Below, piece by piece: positions 26,395 to 35,979 of a stretch of DNA of 57,355 bases. This stretch comes from Saprospiraceae bacterium (GTDB taxonomy: Bacteria > Bacteroidota > Bacteroidia > Chitinophagales > Saprospiraceae), in contig JALWRC010000062.1 in NCBI GenBank assembly GCA_027080725.1, forward strand, positions 1 through 57,355, written 5' to 3'. The number at the start of each line of letters is the position of its first letter. Within the stretch, counting starts at the first letter, position 1. The notes beneath the pieces were generated by a model. It was not told the origin of the DNA. It made no database searches and saw only the letters and a program-made list of their open reading frames with translations. A program made the position numbers and the translations under genes.

Positions 26395-27144
26395 ATGCCC
26401 CTCCTTCTTCGACCGATATCATTTATCCTTTCCGCCATACATTATCTTTTGTTTGGCTTGATCTTGGTTGTTTTTCATGTACTACAGTGGCTCGCATTGC
26501 ATTTAGGGGGATATACAGCCCACAAAAAAGTCGTTGATGGGCTCAATTTGTGCACCCTCCTCAACATGCTGGTCATTGGGGCTCGTCCAACACTCCAAAA
26601 TACGCAAAATCTCCCTTTGGGGCGTCCCATCATCTTTGTCTCCAATCACCAAAGCCTTTATGACATTCCGGGTGTCGGATGGTTTTTCCGAAAACACCAT
26701 GTCAAATATGTTTCCAAAAAGAGTCTCGGTAGCGGAATTCCGGCTATTTCATACAACCTAAAACACGGAGGGTCGGTCCTTATTGATAGAAAAAAACCGC
26801 AAGAAGCCGTCCGGGCGCTTCAGAGATTTGGGCAATATATAGCTAAAAACAATTACGCTGTCCTTATTTTTCCGGAAGGAACCCGAAGTAAAGATGGAAA
26901 ACCCCGCCGGTTTCGAAAAAAGGGACTAAAGTCATTAATCGAACACACACCCAATGCCCTGACCGTACCGATTACCATTAATAACTCCTGGAAATTGCTA
27001 AAGAATGGCCCCTTGCAAATGCCATTGGGCGTCCGGGTGACGTGGCTAGTACACCCTCCTATGGAAATCACCCCTGACAATTTTGAGGAGCAATTTGGTC
27101 TCCTTGAAAAGACCATCACCGATGCTATTATCGCACCAGAGTGA
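26395..27144 (+). CDS. plsC: 1-acyl-sn-glycerol-3-phosphate acyltransferase
   Basis: 249 residues. An N-terminal membrane segment (SFILSAIHYLLFGLILVVFHV) is followed by the four acyltransferase blocks: 'SNHQSLYDIPGVGW' with the catalytic HxxxxD, 'GSVLIDRKKPQEA', 'LIFPEGTRSKDGKPRRFRKK' and 'TVPITINNSW'. It makes phosphatidic acid at the inner membrane. Its last 17 bases overlap the 3' end of the convergent large gene. Confidence 0.93.
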   Translation: MPLLLRPISFILSAIHYLLFGLILVVFHVLQWLALHLGGYTAHKKVVDGLNLCTLLNMLVIGARPTLQNTQNLPLGRPIIFVSNHQSLYDIPGVGWFFRKHHVKYVSKKSLGSGIPAISYNLKHGGSVLIDRKKPQEAVRALQRFGQYIAKNNYAVLIFPEGTRSKDGKPRRFRKKGLKSLIEHTPNALTVPITINNSWKLLKNGPLQMPLGVRVTWLVHPPMEITPDNFEEQFGLLEKTITDAIIAPE

Positions 27145-30100
27145 CCGTCCCATGGTCTTGCAATTCCTGCCGTTCACCAAACTCATCTTGCAGTGTGATT
27201 GTCAACATCCATACAAAGACCCCGCTGCCCATGGGTTGTTCCCTAAAGTTTCCGTCCCACTCTTCCCCATAAATATCAGAAGAAAACACCTTTTCGCCCC
27301 AACGATTCCAGACCGTCAAATGATAGGACAGCACCGTATAATTTTCCGGTATTTCAGGCTTAAAGACATCATTCACGCCATCCCCATTGGGAGTAAATAC
27401 GTTGGGAACAAATACCTGAAAATCCCCACATTTTATTTCCTTTAGGGTGACATCAATGGCGCGAAGACACCCCTCATTATCCACCACCGCTCTGTAGAGT
27501 CCGGCCTTCGTAAAATGTCGAGGATTATCCGTTAATCCATCCTCCCATTGGAGTGCTCCCAAGTCGTAATCTACTTCCACATCCACACCGTATTTAGGGC
27601 AAATCAAAGTATCACCCATCACCTCGGCCACAGGGACCGGAATCACGGTTAGATTAAAGGTATCCGGTCGCTGACATCCATCTTTAGAAATTGTGAAGGG
27701 ATAGGTGCCCTCCTCTTCGAAAATACGCTTGAATCCAGGTAACCCCGTATCCAACCATTTCATACTATCCGCATCCGTTGGTATGAATAATTCGTAAAAA
27801 CCCCCTCCACAAATGGAAGTATCAAGGGTCAGGTTCTCATCAAGGGTCGGCAATGCCTTCCATGTGACGTGCACCGTATCATAAATCGCACAATGAAATG
27901 AATCTGAGACCGACACCGTAAAAACACCCGGGGAGTCCACTAAAATCCCGGGCGTAGTATCCCTCGTGCTCCATAGATATATTAAGTCCTTCGTCCTTTT
28001 GGGAAAACCAATGGAAACTTTTGTCCCTTCGCAAACGATGGTATCTTTAAGCGGTCTTACAAATGGGGTATGAAATCGCACCATTGTCGTATCTCTTGCA
28101 CTGCACACTCCATGCTTCACTAAAACGCTATAACGCCCCTCATTTGCCACCATAATGCTCCTGGTTTGCGCTCCCGTACTCCACAAATAAGTGTCGGCCA
28201 TCCCTTTTGGATGAATATTTACGGTATCCCCTTTGCAAACATCGATGTCCGGCCCCAATGCCGGGTCAGGCATTGTATCGACCACCAGACGGATACTATC
28301 TGACCGGATGCACCCCAAGTGATCGACCACTACCTTATACTTTCCGGAATCCGATACCCATCTCTTAGAGGTATCTACCCCATCCGACCAACGATATGTC
28401 GTTTCAGAGAGGGAAGAAGTAGCATCCAGAAAAATCGAATCCCCTTGGCATATCGCAGTGTCTTTGCCAAGCATCACCACGGGCAATTCAACCTCTTTGA
28501 CCAAGACGGAATCGTATATCACACATCCGGGTTGAAACTCGACCTCTACCCAGTATTGCCCGCCCCGGTCAACGGTTATTTCCTTGGTAGTATCGCCGGT
28601 GCTCCAAGTGTATTTGTACAAATCATTAAACCCATTTCCACTAATAAGAACATTTCCGCCTTTACAAAATTTGAGATCCTCTCCCAGGATACCCACTTGA
28701 CGATTATTTGGAGATTGGTCAAAGACCCAATTAGTATTGGACATACCTATGTCTGTACTGTGTGACCCGGCAAAAAAATTAATCTTGCCGACGGCCATTT
28801 GGTCCTTCATCTGAATAAAATCCGCGAATAATCTACCTGTATCCATCTTTATGATAGACTGTTTGCCCGCTGTCAAGGAAGAAAGCCGGATGGGGAAACA
28901 ATTATTACCCAAAATAGACAGGTACTTATTAACTCCTTGAGTAACCCCCGATTGAAACCAATACGACTTCCCCGCTGAACAAATAAGGGAATCAAAACGC
29001 CAGCTCCCTCGAATCTCTCCGCTTCCATAAAAATACGTCTTCCCCACGAGATTAGCCCCATGGTATATTTGTAGGCTGGCATAGCCATCCGGGTCTTCAA
29101 ATATGATTTGAGCGGGATGAAATACACTGTCCCGATTGACGAGAAATGTCGATTTACCTTTTTTTATGTGAAAGGAAGTTCTTTCGACAAGCACCTCGTA
29201 GTCATTGATATGAAAAGTATAATGTTTGCCATTATCGGCACCATCCAAGTTGACCTTACACCCGGTCAGCTCCACTACCCCTTGCGTGTTAGGATTTGCC
29301 TTTTTGATATGAAAATAAGGGGTATGGATGACTCGATTGCCAGCGACAAAAGAGCCATTGTGAATGAGTAGAAAATATTTAAGGGACAAATCATCCAATA
29401 AAGTCCAACGGCCGCCACCTCTGAGATAAAGAGTCCAGACAAAAGGAGACTGGATTCGTATAGATAAATCTCTTTTTTCTCCTTTCAACTCCAAAGTACT
29501 CAAGTATGATTTGGCCCCCAACCGGTCCTTCACATCAATGGAACCATAGGCTACAATTTGGGACAAGAGGAATAATGGTCTACCTGATAAGTCCTTTACT
29601 ATAAAATTATGACATGCGTGTAAATAGTTCTCCAGGCTGCTCTCCACTCTGTCCGAAGAACTATTAAGTCCCGATCGATTGTCAAATATAACATCATCCA
29701 AGGCAGTAGGAATGCATTCCCCACCCGGTCCTCCACTTTGTAAGGACCAATGGGTCCGGTCGTTCCACCTTCCTGATCCCGCCACCCAGTACAAAGTACG
29801 GCCGTTGGATTGTGTAAATGTCCAGCCCTGGTTATTTCCTCCGTCACCGGAAGTTACAGCATAAACGGTGGCACCTTTTGCGTGAATATCTTCCACATAT
29901 ACCTTTTCTACCCCATTAATATCTTTACTCAGTTGCCAAAAGGCCGGCTCGCCTGGCAAGTTGGTCTCAATGTATGTCATCCCTTTATCACAATCGCCTT
30001 TGGCCTCCAAATAATCAATCAGATAGGTCCTGCCGGCCTCAAACCTGTAGCGGTATCCCCCCTCGACAATCAAAGAGTCAAGATGCTGATTGCCAAGAAT

Positions 30101-32116
30101 AAAGCCATGATTCTTAAACTGTAAATGGTGATATCGCATGTCAACACCTGAATAAATCTTAGAATACCCCTGCAGGTCAAACAGCACATCATTTATGGTA
30201 ACTTTCCCTTTCCCCGAGACATAAACTCCACCATTGTCGTTGACAAATTCGAGCATAGAACTTCCTGCCTGCCAATTCAAATTAGTGGCTACCAATTCGA
30301 GTTTTAAAATACCGCGATAAATAACATGTCTAAACTGTATCCGTGAACTACCGAGTAGAATGCTTCTGGCTGATTGAGAAACAGACACAAAATGCTCTAA
30401 CGTTATATCCTCATTATTGGTATTGAGGGTACCGGCATCCATTCTAAGTGTATGATTAATTTCCAGTGCATCCAATAATTTCCAACTGCCATTGCCCGTA
30501 AAATGAAGGTCCTTTTGGAACACTATGCCAGCAGAACGTATCTCTTGACCGGGTCCTTTGGCTGCAAACCGGAAGTTACCCTTAAAATCCATGCTCATAT
30601 CCGGAGAGAAGTACAGCGAACCATAAATCGTCACAGCATTATTTACCGGACCACTCAAGCGGGGCTTAAACATGACTTTAGACCAATCCATTGTTTTGCA
30701 TTGTGCATTGGGAGCGTCAATGTTGACAAATTGACCGGAAGCGGAGAAAGACTTTTCGTCAAAAAAGACATTGTCCACACCCGAAGGCACACACGCGCCA
30801 CCCGGTCCACCACTCGTAAAAGACCAATGCTGCGGGTCGCTCCAATCTCCGGTACCTCCCACCCAAAACAGATCTTGAGGAATCCGCCCCTTGATAACCC
30901 AACCGGTCGTATTGCCCAAATCCGTCGTATTGGTCGCTCTAAAATCTCCCAGGGCATGGATGTCCAACATCGTGCAGTAATCGACCGTGATCGGATTAGC
31001 TGACTTAAGCGTAACCGGAAATCCCGTTTTGGCCGTATATAAATACGTTGGCCTTTGGCATGTCCCATTCACCCCCAAATATTGAAGAATCTGCTCTTTA
31101 CCGGACTCAAACTTCAAACTGTATCCCGAACTGAGGGCAATAGAGTCAATAACATTGTTGCCTGCAATATATCCGTCGCTCCCAAAACGCATACTAATAA
31201 CCGATACCGTATCCGTAGAGGCATTCCGCCAATATCCTTGCCCCGAGTTACTGACAAAAGACACCTCTGATAATGACCATGCAGGCCCGGCATAATGCTC
31301 TTTAAGAAAGAAACTCGCTTGAGAACCTTTCAAAACGAATCTGGCATTGAGCGATTGAATAGAATTGACTTTCTCCATATACATCATAAATGGATAATGC
31401 CATCCCAAGTTTGGATAATCATTGCCGCTTAAGAAGAAAGTGGCATCATTCCATTTGAGCTGAACGCTACTGACCGGTTGGACGACCAGATAGTTAGAGC
31501 GAATGGTTTTTCCCGATAATGAAGCGATACCGTTTTCTATTCTAAATTCGCGATTTACTTCCAGGTCGTCAAGCAAAAGCACTTCCCCGTCTCCGGCAAA
31601 ATAAAGGTCACCGGACATGGGTGTCCCTTGTGTCAGGAGCTTTGCTGTCTCTCCGGCAGATGGCACCATTCGGATAATTCCCTGATAATCCAACTGCATG
31701 CTTCCGCTCCAATACGCCGAGCCATAAATATGCAGAAACTTGGATGTCGGCAATCCTGTCAACTTAGGGTTAAAGCGCACTCCTCGCCAATCCATCGTGT
31801 GACAAAACGCATCCTGACTATTGATGGTGACGATTTGTCCTGGCCCGGTAAATGAATTGGCATCAAAAAACACGTTGTCGTCCGCCGTAGGGGCTTGGAT
31901 GTGATACGTACTCCCCCCAGATGTGGTCGCCCAATGCAAAAGGTCAGACCAATTGCCACTGCCTCCCACCCAGTAGTAATCAGCAGCATTTACCGCAAAG
32001 GCCATTGGAAGCAAGCCAAATAAAAGCAACCATCTCAGTAGAAATCCGGGATAGTCAGAATGTTCGGGAGAACCGGCATTCTTCTTCAATTTGTGATTTT
32101 GTGTAAACCTTATCAT
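27128..32116 (-). CDS. Large type IX secretion cargo protein with gliding-motility C-terminal domain
   Basis: 1662 residues from the ATG at 32116 (a GTG four codons upstream is possible). A signal peptide (LLRWLLLFGLLPMAFAVNA) is followed by three long repeats that each begin 'YWVGG.G.WSD..HW...SGG', near residues 50, 420 and 790, and are rich in beta-helix-like strands. About five PKD/Ig-like modules of the form 'CKGDTV...YLWSTGA' follow. The end is a type B type IX sorting domain ('VFVPNVFTPNGDGVNDVFKPEI', 'VWNRWGEKVFSSD..GEEWDG...GVFVW'). The product is secreted and probably surface attached through type IX secretion; adhesion is a reasonable guess. Confidence 0.92.
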   Translation of the reverse strand: MIRFTQNHKLKKNAGSPEHSDYPGFLLRWLLLFGLLPMAFAVNAADYYWVGGSGNWSDLLHWATTSGGSTYHIQAPTADDNVFFDANSFTGPGQIVTINSQDAFCHTMDWRGVRFNPKLTGLPTSKFLHIYGSAYWSGSMQLDYQGIIRMVPSAGETAKLLTQGTPMSGDLYFAGDGEVLLLDDLEVNREFRIENGIASLSGKTIRSNYLVVQPVSSVQLKWNDATFFLSGNDYPNLGWHYPFMMYMEKVNSIQSLNARFVLKGSQASFFLKEHYAGPAWSLSEVSFVSNSGQGYWRNASTDTVSVISMRFGSDGYIAGNNVIDSIALSSGYSLKFESGKEQILQYLGVNGTCQRPTYLYTAKTGFPVTLKSANPITVDYCTMLDIHALGDFRATNTTDLGNTTGWVIKGRIPQDLFWVGGTGDWSDPQHWSFTSGGPGGACVPSGVDNVFFDEKSFSASGQFVNIDAPNAQCKTMDWSKVMFKPRLSGPVNNAVTIYGSLYFSPDMSMDFKGNFRFAAKGPGQEIRSAGIVFQKDLHFTGNGSWKLLDALEINHTLRMDAGTLNTNNEDITLEHFVSVSQSARSILLGSSRIQFRHVIYRGILKLELVATNLNWQAGSSMLEFVNDNGGVYVSGKGKVTINDVLFDLQGYSKIYSGVDMRYHHLQFKNHGFILGNQHLDSLIVEGGYRYRFEAGRTYLIDYLEAKGDCDKGMTYIETNLPGEPAFWQLSKDINGVEKVYVEDIHAKGATVYAVTSGDGGNNQGWTFTQSNGRTLYWVAGSGRWNDRTHWSLQSGGPGGECIPTALDDVIFDNRSGLNSSSDRVESSLENYLHACHNFIVKDLSGRPLFLLSQIVAYGSIDVKDRLGAKSYLSTLELKGEKRDLSIRIQSPFVWTLYLRGGGRWTLLDDLSLKYFLLIHNGSFVAGNRVIHTPYFHIKKANPNTQGVVELTGCKVNLDGADNGKHYTFHINDYEVLVERTSFHIKKGKSTFLVNRDSVFHPAQIIFEDPDGYASLQIYHGANLVGKTYFYGSGEIRGSWRFDSLICSAGKSYWFQSGVTQGVNKYLSILGNNCFPIRLSSLTAGKQSIIKMDTGRLFADFIQMKDQMAVGKINFFAGSHSTDIGMSNTNWVFDQSPNNRQVGILGEDLKFCKGGNVLISGNGFNDLYKYTWSTGDTTKEITVDRGGQYWVEVEFQPGCVIYDSVLVKEVELPVVMLGKDTAICQGDSIFLDATSSLSETTYRWSDGVDTSKRWVSDSGKYKVVVDHLGCIRSDSIRLVVDTMPDPALGPDIDVCKGDTVNIHPKGMADTYLWSTGAQTRSIMVANEGRYSVLVKHGVCSARDTTMVRFHTPFVRPLKDTIVCEGTKVSIGFPKRTKDLIYLWSTRDTTPGILVDSPGVFTVSVSDSFHCAIYDTVHVTWKALPTLDENLTLDTSICGGGFYELFIPTDADSMKWLDTGLPGFKRIFEEEGTYPFTISKDGCQRPDTFNLTVIPVPVAEVMGDTLICPKYGVDVEVDYDLGALQWEDGLTDNPRHFTKAGLYRAVVDNEGCLRAIDVTLKEIKCGDFQVFVPNVFTPNGDGVNDVFKPEIPENYTVLSYHLTVWNRWGEKVFSSDIYGEEWDGNFREQPMGSGVFVWMLTITLQDEFGERQELQDHGTVTLVR

Positions 32117-32128
32117 TTTCCAAAGCAC

Positions 32129-32396
32129 TTGAAAACACCAAGCAATGTTCCTTCATTCATACCACTATATCCATCCCCTTTAAAATACAACGCAAATACC
32201 ATTCTAAAGCGGCAGACACTTCTGCCATCTATCCGTTTTTCTCCTTTAATGGGCGGGGGGGGAATCAACAATAACATCCATGTATTGCTCTAAGAAATCA
32301 ACCTACATTTACGGTTAAGAGATTTATTGCTAATTTGTTCATGAAATGGTATGCATCTTAAACCCGAAACCATCAAAAAAGTTTGTTGTTTCTCGT
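32129..32396. other. Intergenic region between mutS and the type IX cargo gene
   Basis: 268 bases upstream of the cargo gene (minus strand). It holds a short G-run (GGCGGGGGGG near 32249) but no exact -7 box and no T-run terminator for mutS that I can defend. Confidence 0.35.
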
Positions 32397-35036
32397 TTAA
32401 TCCTCCAGCAGTTTGCGCAGTTCAACCAGTTTTAACATACACTCTATAGGTGTCATCGTGTTTGGTTCGAGGGCCAACAGCATTTGCTTCACCTTTGTTG
32501 CCTGGGGATCGACTGTATCAAACAGGCTTAGCTGGATGCCTCCTGGGGGCATATGATCTTTGATATTGCCTGTCACGGTGGGTTGTTCTACGGCTCCGGT
32601 ATTTTCGACTGTCTTTTGCTCTAATTGGTGCAGGATGGTTTGTGCCCGGAGAATAATCTCTCTTGGCATTCCCGCCAACTTCGCGACATGAATACCAAAA
32701 CTATGATTGCTCCCACCTGGTACTAATTTCCGTAGAAAAACGATATTTTGTCCAACTTCTTTGGTCGAGATGCTAAAATTCTTAATGCGTTCGTGTTGCG
32801 ACGAGAGTTCGTTAAGCTCGTGGTAGTGTGTAGCGAAAAGGGTCTTGGGTCTGGCCATGGGATTTTCATGCAAAAACTCCGCAATCGCCCAAGCGATAGA
32901 AATACCGTCATAGGTACTTGTCCCTCTTCCGATTTCATCCAATAGTATCAAACTTCGATCCGATATGTTGTTCATAATCGATGAGGTCTCGTTCATCTCC
33001 ACCATAAAAGTGGATTCGCCGGAACTGATATTGTCCGAGGCGCCGACTCTGGTGAAGATTTTGTCGATGAGGCCGATACGAGCTTCATCCGCCGGGACGA
33101 AACACCCCACCTGAGCCATAACGCAGATCAGCGCCGTCTGTCGCAACAATGCAGATTTACCGGACATATTCGGACCCGTAATCATCATAATCTGTTGGGT
33201 GTCCTTATCCAGAAACGTATCATTCGGGACGTAAAACTCCCCGACGGGAAGATGCTGTTCTATCACCGGATGTCGCCCATTCTTAATATCGATCATAAAA
33301 CTCGCATCCATCTCCGGCCGAACGTAATTGTTGTAGGCGGACACCACCGCGAAAGAGTGCAGGCAATCCACACTGGCAATGATACGGGCATTTTGCTGAA
33401 TGGCGGGAATATACTGCTTCAATTCCTCTACAAGCTGGGTAAACAGTTGCTCTTCCAATACGAGCATCTTATCCTGTGCTCCGAGAATAGTCGTCTCTAA
33501 CTTTTTCAGTTCATCAGTTATATAGCGCTCCGCATTGGTAAGGGTCTGCTTGCGCACCCATTCTTGTGGTACGTGCTTTTTGTATTTGTGGGTAACTTCG
33601 AGATAATAGCCAAACACATTATTAAAGCCTATCTTCAGACTGCTGATCCCTGTCCTTTCGATTTCTTTTTGTTGGATTTCCACCAAAAGGTCTTTACTAT
33701 GGGTTACGATGTGGCGCAATTCGTCCAACTCTTTATTGTATCCTGCCCGGATAATACCCCCTTTTGAGGTCGAGGCAGGAGGCTCATCTGTGAGTTGCTC
33801 CTCAATCCTCTTTCGCAGTGGAGTACAAGTCTGAATTTGCTCCCCCAAAGACACCAAACCGGTTGGACTACTTTTCTTCAACGGCTCGATGAGGGGAATA
33901 ATGGCATCCAGGGATTTTTTGAGTTGACCGACCTCTCTCGGGGTAATGCGCATCTGAGGGATTCTGGACACGATGCGCTCGAGGTCACCTATTTGGTGCA
34001 ATTGCTTCTCCACCAACTGTGCCAAATCCATATCCTGAATCAGGTGAGCGACCGATTCATGGCGGGCCTGTATCGCACTGAGCTGCACGAGCGGCATGAG
34101 TACCCAATGCTTCAAAAGGCGACCACCCATCGCCGTAATCGTCTTATCCAGGATATCAATCAACGTCTTGCCGGAGGGATGCGGGCTGTGGAGCAATTCG
34201 AGGTTCCGGATACTAAACTGGTCCAACCACATATGCTCTTCAGAGTGGATACGGCGTATCCTGTTGATGTGTTGGAGCCGGTCATTTTGAGTGACGGACA
34301 AATACTGCAATGCTGCACCTGCTGCCACCTGCGCCAAGGCGAGATGCTCTACACCAAAGCCTTTGAGCGTCTGTACCTGAAATTGCTCAATGAGCTTTTC
34401 CCTTGCAAAATCCCTTGTAAAAATCCATTGATCCAAAGGGTACTGATAAAAACTATCTCCCAACCATCTTTCTATCCGCTCCTTCTCCCCTCTCGAAAAG
34501 ACAATTTCAGAAGGATCCAAACTCTTCAACAATTTCTCTACATGCATCTTGTCTCCTTCAGACACAAGAAAGTCACCGGTAGATACATCGATAAATGCAA
34601 CCCCTATTTGACTTCCAGACAAATAATGGATGGCCGCGAGAAAGTTGTTGCTCTTGTGATTGAGAAGGCTCTCCTCGAAGGTCACTCCGGGGGTCACCAC
34701 CTCCGTCACCCCACGTTTGACCAATTTTTTTTCTTTTGATGGCTTTTCAAGCTGCTCGCAGATGGCCACCCTGAATCCGGCTTTCACCAGTCGTGGAAGG
34801 TATAAGTCCAATGAGTGATAAGGGAATCCGGCCAGTTCGATATCGGAGCCACCGTTGTTGCGCTTGGTAAGTACGATACCCAACGTATTGGCCGTCTTGA
34901 CAGCATCTTCTCCAAACGTCTCATAAAAGTCTCCCACTCTAAAAAGCACCAAGGCATCGGGATGCTTGGCTTTGGTTGAAAAATATTGCTCCATCAACGG
35001 GGTTTGCTTCTTGCGCCCGGTACTCTTCTTGCTCAA
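32397..35036 (-). CDS. mutS: DNA mismatch repair protein MutS, TTG start
   Basis: 879 residues from TTG at 35036 (SKKSTGRKKQTPLMEQYFSTK), the family length. Domains: mismatch recognition with 'DALVLFRVGDFYETFGEDA' (the Phe-x-Glu wedge), connector, core and clamp ('GYYLEVTHKYKKHVP', 'TLTNAERYITDELKKLE'), ATPase with 'TGPNMSGKSALLRQTALI' near 619, 'DEIGRGTSTYDGISIAWAI' and 'TLFATHYHELNEL', then a C-terminal tail. The frame stays open for 125 codons upstream. The added residues look unrelated to MutS, and two TACCTTTG boxes lie inside that stretch. A 27-codon ORF ends at TGA overlapping the TTG. Confidence 0.93.
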   Translation of the reverse strand: MSKKSTGRKKQTPLMEQYFSTKAKHPDALVLFRVGDFYETFGEDAVKTANTLGIVLTKRNNGGSDIELAGFPYHSLDLYLPRLVKAGFRVAICEQLEKPSKEKKLVKRGVTEVVTPGVTFEESLLNHKSNNFLAAIHYLSGSQIGVAFIDVSTGDFLVSEGDKMHVEKLLKSLDPSEIVFSRGEKERIERWLGDSFYQYPLDQWIFTRDFAREKLIEQFQVQTLKGFGVEHLALAQVAAGAALQYLSVTQNDRLQHINRIRRIHSEEHMWLDQFSIRNLELLHSPHPSGKTLIDILDKTITAMGGRLLKHWVLMPLVQLSAIQARHESVAHLIQDMDLAQLVEKQLHQIGDLERIVSRIPQMRITPREVGQLKKSLDAIIPLIEPLKKSSPTGLVSLGEQIQTCTPLRKRIEEQLTDEPPASTSKGGIIRAGYNKELDELRHIVTHSKDLLVEIQQKEIERTGISSLKIGFNNVFGYYLEVTHKYKKHVPQEWVRKQTLTNAERYITDELKKLETTILGAQDKMLVLEEQLFTQLVEELKQYIPAIQQNARIIASVDCLHSFAVVSAYNNYVRPEMDASFMIDIKNGRHPVIEQHLPVGEFYVPNDTFLDKDTQQIMMITGPNMSGKSALLRQTALICVMAQVGCFVPADEARIGLIDKIFTRVGASDNISSGESTFMVEMNETSSIMNNISDRSLILLDEIGRGTSTYDGISIAWAIAEFLHENPMARPKTLFATHYHELNELSSQHERIKNFSISTKEVGQNIVFLRKLVPGGSNHSFGIHVAKLAGMPREIILRAQTILHQLEQKTVENTGAVEQPTVTGNIKDHMPPGGIQLSLFDTVDPQATKVKQMLLALEPNTMTPIECMLKLVELRKLLED

Positions 35037-35116
35037 TGTTGGTAATTTATAATCGAGTCTCCGCCGGATAAAGCCCTTACGCTCTTCACCAAACAGGCTA
35101 TCCGAAGCAAACTCAT
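35033..35116 (-). CDS. 27-codon upstream ORF overlapping the mutS start (candidate leader peptide)
   Basis: It begins at ATG 35116, about 23 bases after the downstream promoter box, and encodes MSLLRIACLVKSVRALSGGD and seven more residues. Its TGA (35035-35033) overlaps the TTG start of mutS in the four-base arrangement TTGA. This is the usual geometry for translational coupling, and it would explain how mutS is initiated at a TTG with no Shine-Dalgarno. Protein homology cannot be judged. Confidence 0.5.
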   Translation of the reverse strand: MSLLRIACLVKSVRALSGGDSIINYQH

Positions 35117-35138
35117 AATGCAAAATGATTCGTCCCCG

Positions 35139-35176
35139 CAAAGGTAAGGGATTTGCCCAACTATCTTGCAAAGGTA
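35139..35176 (-). promoter_or_regulatory. Tandem -7 boxes upstream of mutS
   Basis: Two exact TACCTTTG boxes on the minus strand at 35139-35146 and 35169-35176, each followed by GC and exactly 30 bases apart. Both lie upstream of the leader ORF and inside the long open frame, so translation of mutS must begin downstream of them. Confidence 0.65.
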
Positions 35177-35394
35177 ATGGGATGTGTGTATTACAATGTG
35201 TACTTTTCTGATTTGAATACCTGAAACAATCCAGTAGGGATGCCATCTTTGTAGCCCTGTACAAGCGACAGCGAAGTGCAGGGTAAATAAGAACACGCAA
35301 AGTCGTTTTGGCGGTATTTTTGCCCGATCCGGATGGATTGAATTCCGGGTAATTAACAGGCAAAAATAGTGACAAAACAATGCATGGGCGAGCT

Positions 35395-35416
35395 TTTGTG
35401 CACTTTGTCATACACC
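35395..35416 (+). repeat. Direct repeat, left copy
   Basis: TTTGTGCACTTTGTCATACACC; it differs at one base from the copy at 35879-35900, 484 bases away. A looser relative (17 of 22) sits at 44884-44905, and inverted relatives (GTGTGTATTACAAAATGCAC and similar) at 35424 and 35184. Confidence 0.7.
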
Positions 35417-35584
35417 ATCCTAAGTGTGTATTACAAAATGCACTTTTTTTACAACCTTATAACGCCACGTCTGCACAGGCACCCCTCCTCCTCTCCTATA
35501 TTGCCAGTGACACTACAACGTTATTAGAACACATAAGGAAATATAAAAATCAATAAACCTTATAACGCAATAGCTTCACAAGTT

Positions 35585-35617
35585 GTGTCCTAATAACGCT
35601 GCAGCGTTAGAGGACAC
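35585..35617. repeat. Long palindrome with TAACGCTGCAGCGTTA core
   Basis: A perfect 16-base palindrome (35594-35609) flanked by GTGTCC (35585) and GGACAC (35612), giving an extended hairpin interrupted by a short asymmetric bulge. A related AACGTTATTAGAACACA occurs near 35517. It looks like a REP-type unit; there is no T-run, so a terminator is unlikely. Confidence 0.55.
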
Positions 35618-35878
35618 ATTAGAGTGTATTTATCAAAGTAAATTCTACCAAAGCGCTATAACATCAGGAGTTGGATACCTCGTGTGAAAGTTACTTTTAA
35701 TATCCATACCGATTAACCTCGTAGAATGTGTTCAAAGGGGTAAAAGATTTGGGATTTGTGCCTCTGAAGCAGTATTAGGGGATGAGCTTCTACACACGGA
35801 GTTATAAGTAAAATGCTGAATAACAGTTCTTCTAATGTACCGATGAAGCACAAGCTCTATTGCTATTTGCAAGGATGA

Positions 35879-35900
35879 TTTGTGCACTTTGCCATACACC
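35879..35900 (+). repeat. Direct repeat, right copy
   Basis: TTTGTGCACTTTGCCATACACC, 21 of 22 bases identical to 35395-35416. Both are followed within a few bases by CCTAA. Confidence 0.7.
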
Positions 35901-35939
35901 CTATCCTAAAATCCTCCTTTTCATATTACAAAATAATCT

Positions 35940-35947
35940 TATATTTG
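35940..35947 (+). promoter_or_regulatory. -7 box of the flippase gene
   Basis: TATATTTG, an exact TAnnTTTG match, 32 bases before the ATG at 35980. Confidence 0.6.
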
Positions 35948-35979
35948 CCTTTTGCGACAAATAGTAGGTAAAATAGGCC

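Larger units (their letters stand above)
35037..35979. other. Long repeat-bearing spacer between mutS and the flippase gene
   Basis: 943 bases. The right-hand 80 bases of the mutS side hold its leader ORF and promoters. From about 35380 there is no credible gene. The stretch holds two direct copies of TTTGTGCACTTTGYCATACACC, related inverted words around 35184 and 35424, and a long palindrome at 35585-35617. Confidence 0.6.
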
